Positions 21,786 through 27,816 of a stretch of DNA of 28,330 bases are shown here, piece by piece (the stretch's first letter is position 1; each line of letters begins with the position of its first letter). The translations under genes and the position numbers were made by a program. Location of the stretch: NCBI GenBank assembly GCA_035535195.1, contig DATLQK010000085.1:1-28330 (forward strand), written 5' to 3'. The notes under the pieces were generated by a model. It was not told the DNA's origin. It saw only the letters and a list, made by a program, of their open reading frames with translations, and made no database searches. The stretch comes from JACDAN01 sp035535195 (GTDB lineage: Bacteria > Actinomycetota > Thermoleophilia > Gaiellales > Gaiellaceae).

Positions 21786-24332
21786 TTGCTTCAGTGGTTC
21801 CGGCGCAAAAAGCGCCCAGACGAACCTGCGCCCGCCCGGGAGCGGGCCGAGCCGAGCGACGAGCTCGTAACGACCGCGCCCGCGGAGACGGGCGAACCCA
21901 CACAACCGAGGAAGCGCCGCCGTCGTGGAAGTCGCGGCGGGCGCAACCGGCGCAAGCCGTCGGAAACCGCCGAGCGCTCGTCCGAAGCGAAGAAGGAGCC
22001 GGCCGACAAGCCGCAGCGCACCGGTGAGCGGCGCCGGTCCGAACGCGGCGGCCGCCAGGCGCGCGGGACGACCCGCAAGCGCACCGCGACCCCGCGGACG
22101 CTCCCGCCGCCCGCCAAACGGGAGCTCGTGATCTCGGTCGACGTCGCCGAGCAGCGCGTGGCGGTGCTCGAGGACGACAAGGTCGCCGAGGTCTATCTCG
22201 AGCGGGACGAGAGCCGCTCGATCGCCGGGAACATCTACAAGGGCACCGTCGACAACGTCCTGCCGGGCATGGAGGCGGCGTTCGTCGAGATCGGGCTGGA
22301 GAAGAACGGGTTCCTCTACGTCGACGAGATCGTTACGCCCGAGCTCGAGGGCCGGCGGCAGGGCCGGAAGATCCAGGACCTGTTGAGCCGGGGCGAGGAG
22401 ATCCTCGTCCAGGCGGTCAAGGACCCGATGAAGTCCAAGGGCGCGAGGCTCACGACCGAGATCTCGCTGCCCGGCCGGTTCGTCGTCTACGTCCCGAGCG
22501 GAGAGGGCTTCGGCGTCTCTCGGCGCCTGCCCGACGATGAGCGGTCGCGGCTCCGCGAGATCCTCAAGTCGGTCGGCCCGAAGAAGGGCGGCGTGATCGT
22601 CCGGACCGCCGCCGAGGGTGCCTCCGCCGAGGACATCGAGCGCGACATCGACTTCCTCGAGCGCCTGTGGAAGGCGATTCAGGACCAGGCGAAACAGGTC
22701 GAGGCGCCGTCTCTCGTCTACCAGGAGGCCGAGCTGCCGCTGCGCGTCATCCGCGACCTCTTCACGAACGACTTCGAGCGGGCCGTCGTCGACCACGACC
22801 TCACGTACAAGCGAATCGTCGGGTACTTGAAGAAGACCTCGCCGCACATGGCGGAGAAGGTGCAGAAGCACACCGGCAAGACCGCGCTCTTCGAGGAGCT
22901 CGGAGTCGAGGACGAGATCCGGTCCACCCTCTCGCGGCGGGTCGACCTGCCGTCCGGTGGCTACCTCGTGTTCGACTACGCCGAGGCGTTCACGGTCATC
23001 GACGTCAACACGGGGCGTTTCGTCGGCTCGCGCTCGAAGAGCTCGGGCCAGCGGCTCGAGGACACGATCACGAAGAACAACCTCGAGGCGGTCAAGGAGG
23101 TCGTCCGGCAGCTCCGCCTCCGCGACATCGGCGGGATCATCGTCATCGACTTCATCGACATGGCGAACCCGAAGAACCGGGGAGCCGTCGAGGACGCGCT
23201 CAAAAGCGAGCTCGAGCGCGACCGGACGAAGACGTATGTGGTGGAGATCTCGCCGCTCGGTCTCGTCGAGATGACGCGTCAGAACGTGGCGCACGGGCCG
23301 CGCGAGATCCTCACGAAGCGCTGTCCGACCTGCCACGGCGACGGCATCGTCGTCTCCGAGACCTCTGCGGCGGTCGAGGCGGAGCGGAAGCTGCGCGCCT
23401 TGGCCGCGGCCTCGCGGACGGGAGCCTTCAAGGTCGAGCTCAACGCGCACGTTGCCACGATCCTGATCGGGCCGGGCGCGGCCCGGCTGCAGGCGATCGA
23501 GGACCGCACCCGCCGGCGGTTCTTCCTCGTCGGCAAGGAGGGCATGCCCGCCGACCACTTCGAGGTGCTCGACCGCGGGCCGGTGGCGAAGCTCCAGCCG
23601 GAATCGCCCGTCGCCGAGGGCGAGGAGCGCCAGCTGAAGCTCGTCGAGGTCGGCCTCCACGACTCCACGGCAGGTGTTGCGAAGGAGGGCGACCTCACGA
23701 TCGCCGTCGCAGGCGCGGCGGGGATGGTCGGGAAGCGCGTCAAGCTCCGTGTCGAGCGCGTGCTCGACGGAACCGCCTACGCGACGCTCGCCGGCGGTGA
23801 CGGCGCCGTCGACGTTCCGATCACGGCCGAGGCGCTGGCGGAGAAGCCGACGCGGGCGCGACGGTCCCGCGCGGCTCAGACGAAGCCGAAGGCCGCCGAG
23901 GCGAAGCCGAAGGCCGTTGAGGCTCCGGCCGAGGACGCCGAAGAGCCTCAGGACGAGGAGCCGGCCGAGGCCGTTGCGGAGCAGCCGGAGGTCGAAGCCG
24001 CGCCGAAGAAGAAAAAGACCCGCCGAGGATCTCGAGGCGGCCGGCGTCGGAAGAAGAAGCCTGCCGCGGCAGGCGCCGACGGCGGAGCGTCGCAGGAGCC
24101 GGCCGTCGAGACGCCGAGCGAGAACGGGCAGCTGGAGGAGGCCCCCGTGCTGATCCACGTCCCGGACCGCGATCTCGGTTCCGACTCCGAGGAGACGACT
24201 CCCACGAACGGCGAGCAGCCGCCGAAGAAGAAAAAGACCCGCCGAGGCTCGCGCGGGGGGCGGCGCCGGAAAAAGCCGGCGGCCGCGGCTCAGTCCGAGT
24301 CCGCTGAGACGGGGAGCGAAGGCGCCGACTAG
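21786..24332 (+). CDS. rne: RNase E/G family endoribonuclease
   Basis: An 848-residue endoribonuclease for mRNA decay and rRNA/tRNA processing. A basic, low-complexity N-terminal extension (1-115) precedes the S1 domain (about 118-215, KGTVDNVLPGMEAAFVEIG). The DNase I-like catalytic part has Mg-binding Asp406 (DVNTGRFVG) and Asp455 (IIVIDFIDM), and the Zn-link CPTC is at 513-516. A TRAM-like domain seems to follow at about 617-667 (VGLHDSTAGVAKEG...VKLRVERVLDG). The C-terminal tail is acidic with two copies of a KKKKTRRGSRGGRRRKK module (about 741 and 814), and a third version, RKRRRRGSRGGRNRRK, is at 42-57. The start is a TTG with AAGGAG 7 bases upstream; no better in-frame start exists. 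The structured leader suggests autoregulation. It precedes rplU-rpmA-obg as in other actinobacteria. Confidence 0.95.
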   Translation: MLQWFRRKKRPDEPAPARERAEPSDELVTTAPAETGEPTQPRKRRRRGSRGGRNRRKPSETAERSSEAKKEPADKPQRTGERRRSERGGRQARGTTRKRTATPRTLPPPAKRELVISVDVAEQRVAVLEDDKVAEVYLERDESRSIAGNIYKGTVDNVLPGMEAAFVEIGLEKNGFLYVDEIVTPELEGRRQGRKIQDLLSRGEEILVQAVKDPMKSKGARLTTEISLPGRFVVYVPSGEGFGVSRRLPDDERSRLREILKSVGPKKGGVIVRTAAEGASAEDIERDIDFLERLWKAIQDQAKQVEAPSLVYQEAELPLRVIRDLFTNDFERAVVDHDLTYKRIVGYLKKTSPHMAEKVQKHTGKTALFEELGVEDEIRSTLSRRVDLPSGGYLVFDYAEAFTVIDVNTGRFVGSRSKSSGQRLEDTITKNNLEAVKEVVRQLRLRDIGGIIVIDFIDMANPKNRGAVEDALKSELERDRTKTYVVEISPLGLVEMTRQNVAHGPREILTKRCPTCHGDGIVVSETSAAVEAERKLRALAAASRTGAFKVELNAHVATILIGPGAARLQAIEDRTRRRFFLVGKEGMPADHFEVLDRGPVAKLQPESPVAEGEERQLKLVEVGLHDSTAGVAKEGDLTIAVAGAAGMVGKRVKLRVERVLDGTAYATLAGGDGAVDVPITAEALAEKPTRARRSRAAQTKPKAAEAKPKAVEAPAEDAEEPQDEEPAEAVAEQPEVEAAPKKKKTRRGSRGGRRRKKKPAAAGADGGASQEPAVETPSENGQLEEAPVLIHVPDRDLGSDSEETTPTNGEQPPKKKKTRRGSRGGRRRKKPAAAAQSESAETGSEGAD
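24003..24247 (+). repeat. Direct repeat in the 3' part of the RNase E/G gene
   Basis: A 26-base sequence at 24003-24028 recurs exactly at 24222-24247 and continues with near identity for about 25 more bases. It encodes the two C-terminal Lys/Arg/Gly-rich modules. Codon-level identity of the two copies suggests a fairly recent duplication or ongoing conversion. Confidence 0.8.
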
Positions 24333-24390
24333 GCGGCGCCGACCATGAAGGCCGTGCCGGCTCCGCCGGGGCGGCCGTTCTCACCGCTGG

Positions 24391-24396
24391 TAGACT
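24391..24396 (+). promoter_or_regulatory. Putative extended -10 promoter (TGG-TAGACT) of rplU-rpmA
   Basis: TAGACT is preceded by TGG (24388-24390), fitting the extended -10 form TGnTAnnnT. The predicted start, near 24403, lies just at the base of the hairpin at 24405. Confidence 0.5.
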
Positions 24397-24404
24397 GACC
24401 GACC

Positions 24405-24427
24405 CGCGGGCCGACACCCGCGTTTTT
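24405..24427 (+). terminator. Intrinsic terminator-like hairpin abutting rplU start
   Basis: CGCGGG (24405-24410), loop CCGACA, CCCGCG (24417-24422), then TTTTT (24423-24427), two C residues and the rplU ATG. It is the most canonical terminator shape in the window. It may end the RNase E/G transcript, or act as an attenuator or 5' stabiliser in the rplU-rpmA leader. Confidence 0.6.
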
Positions 24428-24429
24428 CC

Positions 24430-24816
24430 ATGGCCGATTACGCGATCATCAAGCTCGGTGGCAAGCAGTACGTCGTCCGCGAGGGCGAGAAGCTGCTCGT
24501 GGACCGGCTCCCGCTCGACGAGAACAAGACATTCAAGCCGGACGTCATCTTCGCGAGCGGCAACGGCAAGCCGGACCTGGCGCCGAAGGGCTCCCCCGTC
24601 ACAGCGAAGGTGCTCGCGCACGTCCGTGGCGACAAGATCCGGATCGGCAAGTACCGCCGGCGGACCGGCTACCGCCGCCACACCGGCTTCCGCTCGAGCC
24701 TGACGCAGATCCAGATCGAGTCGATCGGCGCCAAGCGCTCGACGGCGCCGAAGAAGGAGAGCGCGGCGGAGAAGCCAAAGCGAAGCACCTCGACGAAGCA
24801 GAAGGAAACGGCGTAG
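24430..24816 (+). CDS. rplU: 50S ribosomal protein L21
   Basis: A 128-residue large-subunit protein. The family start YAIIKLGGKQYVVREGEKLLVDRL is clear, and the C-terminal signature KIRIGKYRRRTGYRRHTGFRSSLTQIQI is the L21 RNA-binding part. A Lys/Ser/Thr-rich extension of about 25 residues follows. No Shine-Dalgarno exists: a terminator-like hairpin plus T5 ends 2 bases before the ATG. rpmA starts directly after the stop, so the two are one unit, and no Prp-type protease gene lies between them. Confidence 0.98.
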   Translation: MADYAIIKLGGKQYVVREGEKLLVDRLPLDENKTFKPDVIFASGNGKPDLAPKGSPVTAKVLAHVRGDKIRIGKYRRRTGYRRHTGFRSSLTQIQIESIGAKRSTAPKKESAAEKPKRSTSTKQKETA

Positions 24817-25077
24817 ATGGCACACAAGAAGGGACTGGGCTCCTCACGGAACGGCCGCGACTCCGAGGCGAAGCGCCTCGGCGTGAAGATCTTCGACGGC
24901 CAGACCGTCAAGGCGGGGATGATCATCGTCCGGCAGCGCGGGACGCGCTTCCGCCCCGGCCCGGGCGCGGGCCTCGGCCGCGACGACACCGTCTTCGCGA
25001 CGCGCGACGGCAAGGTGGAGTTCCACCGCAGCGGCGACCGCCGCACGATCGTCGTCGGCGAGCCCGAGAGCGCGTAA
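24817..25077 (+). CDS. rpmA: 50S ribosomal protein L27
   Basis: An 86-residue protein that reaches the peptidyl-transferase centre. It starts MAHKKGLGSSRNGRDSEAK directly, without the cleaved N-terminal extension known in Firmicutes, which agrees with the absence of a prp gene. GVKIFDGQTVKAGMIIVRQRGT and RFRPGPGAGLGRDDTVFA are diagnostic. The ATG directly follows the rplU stop; AAGGAAA lies a little upstream within rplU. Confidence 0.99.
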   Translation: MAHKKGLGSSRNGRDSEAKRLGVKIFDGQTVKAGMIIVRQRGTRFRPGPGAGLGRDDTVFATRDGKVEFHRSGDRRTIVVGEPESA

Positions 25078-25090
25078 GGCCTACGGCCTC

Positions 25091-26281
25091 GTGTTTCACG
25101 ACCGCGCCCGCATCCGCGTGCAGGCCGGTCGCGGCGGCCACGGCGCGCTCAGCTTCCGGCGCGAGAAGTACGTGCCGAAGGGCGGACCTGACGGCGGCGA
25201 CGGCGGGCGCGGCGGGGACGTCGTCCTCGTTGCGGACCCCGACCTCCGCGACCTCGGGAAATTCCAGGCGCCGCGCACCTACCGCGCGCGGAACGGGGGC
25301 CACGGACAGGGGTCGCGCAAGCACGGCGCCGACGGCGAGGACGTCGAGCTGCGCGTGCCGGTCGGGACGCAGGTCCTCGACGACGAGGAGCGGCTGATCG
25401 CCGACCTCGCCGCGCTGGGCTCGCGGGTCGTGGTCGCGCGCGGCGGCGGGGGCGGTCGTGGCAACCGCAAGTTCGCCACTCCCACCCGGCAGGCTCCTCG
25501 GTTCGCGGAGGTCGGCATCCCGGGAGAGGAGCTCGAGCTTCGCCTTCGTCTGAAGCTTCTCGCCGACGCGGCGTTCGTGGGGCTTCCGAACGCCGGAAAG
25601 TCGTCGCTGCTCCGTCGGATCTCGAACGCAAAGCCGAAGGTGGCCGACTACCCGTTCACGACGCTCGCGCCCGTGCTCGGCACGGTCGAAGCGCCGGACG
25701 GACGCCAGCTGATCGTGGCCGACGTGCCGGGGCTGATCGAGGGCGCGAGCGAGGGTGTCGGGCTCGGTCACGAGTTCCTGGCGCACCTCGAGCGCGCCCG
25801 ACTGCTCGTCCACGTGATCGACGCGTCCGACGGTGAGCCGGCGGAGCGGTTCCGGCTGATCGATCGGGAGCTCGCGAAGTACGGCGCCGGCCTCGACCGG
25901 CTGCCGCAGATCGTCGTCCTGAACAAGGTCGACATCGCGCCCGACGCCGAGTTCGAGCCCGACGACGACCGGGTGCTGCGAGTGGTGCGGACCTCTGCGG
26001 CAACGGGCCAGGGGATCGACGACCTGAAGGGGGCGCTCTTCCAGCTCTGTCCGCCGGTCCCCGGGCCAGAGGCCGAGCCGGAGGATGGGCTCGTCGACTT
26101 CCTCGACTACCGGCCGCGGCCCGAGGGGCGTGGGGCGTACCGGATCTTCCGCACCGACCGCGGCTACCGGGTCGTCGGCGATGCGCCGGAACGCGTGGAG
26201 CTGGAGGAGGCCTTGCGGGCGGCCGGCGCGAAGACCGGCGCGGAGGTCGAGGTGGGCGACGAGGTGCTGGAGCTCCAGTGA
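25091..26281 (+). CDS. obg: Obg/CgtA ribosome-assembly GTPase
   Basis: A 396-residue GTPase acting in 50S assembly and stress control. The glycine-rich Obg fold covers 1-155 (VQAGRGGHGALSFRREK, GGPDGGDGGRGGDVV, ARGGGGGRGN). The G domain has G1 GLPNAGKS (164-171), YPFTT (G2), DVPGL (G3), NKVD (G4) and TSAATGQGI (G5). The C-terminal OCT domain (about 320-396) is present, as in other actinobacteria. The start is a GTG without a good Shine-Dalgarno; the 13 bases from the rpmA stop to the GTG contain a small inverted repeat AGGCC-TAC-GGCCT. The stop overlaps nadD by 4 bases. Confidence 0.98.
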   Translation: MFHDRARIRVQAGRGGHGALSFRREKYVPKGGPDGGDGGRGGDVVLVADPDLRDLGKFQAPRTYRARNGGHGQGSRKHGADGEDVELRVPVGTQVLDDEERLIADLAALGSRVVVARGGGGGRGNRKFATPTRQAPRFAEVGIPGEELELRLRLKLLADAAFVGLPNAGKSSLLRRISNAKPKVADYPFTTLAPVLGTVEAPDGRQLIVADVPGLIEGASEGVGLGHEFLAHLERARLLVHVIDASDGEPAERFRLIDRELAKYGAGLDRLPQIVVLNKVDIAPDAEFEPDDDRVLRVVRTSAATGQGIDDLKGALFQLCPPVPGPEAEPEDGLVDFLDYRPRPEGRGAYRIFRTDRGYRVVGDAPERVELEEALRAAGAKTGAEVEVGDEVLELQ

Positions 26282-26823
26282 GGACGGCGATCCTCGGCGG
26301 CGTCTTCGACCCTCCGCACGTCGGGCATGTCGCGCTCGCGGAGGGGGCACTCCGCGAGCTAGGCGCCGACCGGTTGCTGGTGCTCGTCGCCGCGGCGCCG
26401 GGGCACAAACCGACAGTGCTCGACCCCGAGACGCGCTTGGAGCTCGCTCGGCTCGCGCTCGCCCATCTGCCGAACACGGAGTTCAGGCTCGACGACCACG
26501 CCTACACCGTGGACTTCCTCCGTGACGAGCCACCCGACGACGCCGTCTTCGTGCTCGGAGCGGACGAGTGGGCTGCGTTCGACAGCTGGAAGGAGCCGGA
26601 GGCGGTGCGGGAGCTCGTCCCCCTGGCGGTCGCCCGCCGGCCTGGCGCGCCGGAACCACATGGAGACGTCGAGGTGTTCGACATCGACCAGCGGCCGATC
26701 TCCTCGTCGGAGCTCCGAGGGCGTCTGGGGCGCGGCGAGCCGATCGACGACCTCTTGCCGGCTCCGGTGGCGCGCGAGATCGAGCGCCGGGGGCTGTACG
26801 GCCGAACGACCGGGGTACACTGA
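26278..26823 (+). CDS. nadD: Nicotinate-nucleotide adenylyltransferase
   Basis: A 181-residue enzyme joining nicotinate mononucleotide and ATP into deamido-NAD. The nucleotidyltransferase motif GGVFDPPHVGH is at 7-17, HKP at 43-45, the acidic VLGADEWAAFDSWK region is typical of NadD, and the C-terminal ISSSELR (141-147) corresponds to the second ATP-binding motif. The GTG start overlaps the obg stop (GTGA). The order obg-nadD-rsfS is conserved, although many actinobacteria have proA/proB in between; these are absent here. Confidence 0.97.
   Translation: MRTAILGGVFDPPHVGHVALAEGALRELGADRLLVLVAAAPGHKPTVLDPETRLELARLALAHLPNTEFRLDDHAYTVDFLRDEPPDDAVFVLGADEWAAFDSWKEPEAVRELVPLAVARRPGAPEPHGDVEVFDIDQRPISSSELRGRLGRGEPIDDLLPAPVAREIERRGLYGRTTGVH
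26816..26821 (+). promoter_or_regulatory. Putative -10 element (TACACT) of rsfS
   Basis: TACACT overlaps the last codons of nadD. It would give a leader of about 30 bases that contains AAAGGA before the predicted CTG start. Confidence 0.35.
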
Positions 26824-26856
26824 GCGACGACCGGACCGCGAAAGGATCTTTCCCGA

Positions 26857-27213
26857 CTGACCTCGCTCGAACAAGCTCGCCTCATCGCCGGCCTCGCCCA
26901 GGAGAAGCTGGCGGAGGACGTGGTCATCCTCGACCTGCGGCCGGTCTGCGTCTACACGGACTTCTTCGTGCTGGCGACGGGGCGCAACCCCCGTCAGACG
27001 AAGGCGATCGTCGACGAGGTCCGCGACCGCCTCAAGCGCGAGCACCAGTTGCGACCGCGTTCGATCGAGGGCGAGTCGCAGGGCAACTGGATCCTGGCGG
27101 ACTACCTGGACACCGTCCTGCACGTCTTCACGCCGGAGACCCGGGGCTACTACGGGCTCGAAGAGCTCTGGGGCGACATGCCCTCGATCGAGCTCGATGC
27201 GGCGACGGCCTAG
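26857..27213 (+). CDS. rsfS: Ribosome silencing factor RsfS, predicted CTG start
   Basis: A 118-residue protein of the Iojap/DUF143 family that binds L14 and blocks subunit joining. Family features are VVILDLRPVCVYTDFFVLATGRNPRQTKAI, EGESQGNWILADYLDTVLHVFTPETRGYYGLEELW. The family normally starts with a helix like LEQARLIAGLAQEKLAED, which is encoded here after CTG 26857. Between the upstream in-frame TGA (26821) and GTG 26920 there is no ATG, GTG or TTG, and starting at 26920 would remove that helix (21 residues). AAAGGA lies 10 bases before the CTG. This is therefore a probable CTG start. Confidence 0.9.
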   Translation: MTSLEQARLIAGLAQEKLAEDVVILDLRPVCVYTDFFVLATGRNPRQTKAIVDEVRDRLKREHQLRPRSIEGESQGNWILADYLDTVLHVFTPETRGYYGLEELWGDMPSIELDAATA

Positions 27214-27230
27214 TCGTCTGACCTGACAAC

Positions 27231-27236
27231 TAGACT
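27231..27236 (+). promoter_or_regulatory. Putative -10 element (TAGACT) of the PD-(D/E)XK ORF
   Basis: TAGACT lies 9 bases before ATG 27246 and 3 bases before an alternative in-frame TTG (27240). No Shine-Dalgarno is present. Confidence 0.45.
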
Positions 27237-27245
27237 GCGTTGTCG

Positions 27246-27773
27246 ATGCTGACGACGGATCAGAAGGGCGGCATTGCCGAGATGGGTATCGCGTGGCATG
27301 CAACGCTGCTCGGCGTCGACGTCTACAAGCCCATGTCAGAAGGCGGCCGCTACGACCTGATCTTCGACTTCGACGAGCGGCTTTGGCGCGTTCAATGCAA
27401 GTGGGCGAATCGCTACGGCGAGGTGATCATCGTCCGCTGCTATTCGGCGCGGCGTGCACGGGAGGGTGTCCGTCAGCGCTTGTATTCGCCGGACGAGGTG
27501 GACGCCTTCGCTGCTTATTGCGCTGAGCTGGACCGGTGCTTTTTCCTGCCGATCGCGGACGTCGTCGGCCAGCGCAACATCCAGCTCCGCCTCAGGCCGG
27601 CGCGCAACAACCAGCGCCTTCGCGTCAACTGGGCCGATACGTTCGACTTCGAAGCTAGACTGCGACGCGACGGGGCCATAGCTCAGTTGGGAGAGCGTCT
27701 GGCTGGCAGCCAGAAGGTCGCCGGTTCGAGCCCGGCTGGCTCCACTCTCTTCGGCGAACCACCTCCCGTTTGA
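27246..27773 (+). CDS. PD-(D/E)XK endonuclease-like protein (I-Ssp6803I type) reading through tRNA-Ala
   Basis: The first about 142 residues form a restriction-fold domain resembling the PD-(D/E)XK family of the homing endonuclease I-Ssp6803I: KGGIAEMGIA with Glu12, YKPMSEGGRYDLIFDFD with Asp37, and WRVQCKWA with Gln50-x-Lys52, that is, the E...D...QxK set rather than ExK. The frame then has no stop before tRNA-Ala and passes through the whole tRNA (codons from about 143 to 166, reading AIAQLGERLAGSQKVAGSS), ending at TGA 27771. The tRNA promoter is also inside the frame. RNase P processing of the tRNA would remove the stop from the mRNA. No group I intron or insertion is seen in the tRNA. 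Codon choice (TAT, GCT, TGC, AGA) looks a little less GC-biased than the neighbours. The true C-terminus is uncertain; function may be DNA cleavage or repair. Confidence 0.72.
   Translation: MLTTDQKGGIAEMGIAWHATLLGVDVYKPMSEGGRYDLIFDFDERLWRVQCKWANRYGEVIIVRCYSARRAREGVRQRLYSPDEVDAFAAYCAELDRCFFLPIADVVGQRNIQLRLRPARNNQRLRVNWADTFDFEARLRRDGAIAQLGERLAGSQKVAGSSPAGSTLFGEPPPV
27656..27661 (+). promoter_or_regulatory. Putative -10 element (TAGACT) of tRNA-Ala
   Basis: TAGACT lies 10 bases before tRNA-Ala, inside the endonuclease-like frame. The same hexamer precedes that ORF, mreB, rplU and the TetR gene. Confidence 0.5.
27672..27744 (+). tRNA. tRNA-Ala (GGC anticodon)
   Basis: The acceptor GGGGCCA (27672-27678) pairs with TGGCTCC (27737-27743) and includes the G3-U70 wobble pair, the alanine identity element; discriminator A27744. 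The anticodon loop CTGGCAG between TCTGG and CCAGA carries GGC. The T arm GCCGGTTCGAGCCCGGC is complete and there is no intron. CCA is not encoded (ACTC follows). The whole gene lies in a protein frame on the same strand. Confidence 0.96.
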
Positions 27774-27778
27774 CTCGA

Positions 27779-27804
27779 GGCCGGCGACGCCATCGCCGCC
27801 GGCC
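27779..27804. terminator. Hairpin between tRNA-Ala and the convergent cyclase gene
   Basis: GGCCGGCG (27779-27786) pairs with CGCCGGCC (27797-27804) around a 10-base loop, directly after the end of the endonuclease-like ORF. No T run follows on either strand, but the position between converging units suits a bidirectional terminator. Confidence 0.5.
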
Positions 27805-27816
27805 CCGGTCATCAGC

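Noticed and set aside
21755..22027. 90-codon frame starting at ATG 21755 and overlapping the RNase E/G start
   Set aside because: It has no Shine-Dalgarno, becomes Arg/Ala-rich shadow sequence inside the RNase gene, and competes with a TTG that has AAGGAG at correct spacing.
21768..24158. 796-codon minus-strand frame antisense to the RNase E/G gene
   Set aside because: Repetitive Leu/Arg/Asp translation with no motif, opposite a gene with clear catalytic residues.
24003..24247. Repeat as trace of a mobile element
   Set aside because: The repeat is confined to in-frame codons for Lys/Arg/Gly modules of one protein; no terminal repeats or target duplication are present.
27672..27744. Intron or insertion in tRNA-Ala linked to the endonuclease-like ORF
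   Set aside because: The tRNA folds completely with a normal 7-base anticodon loop and no interruption.
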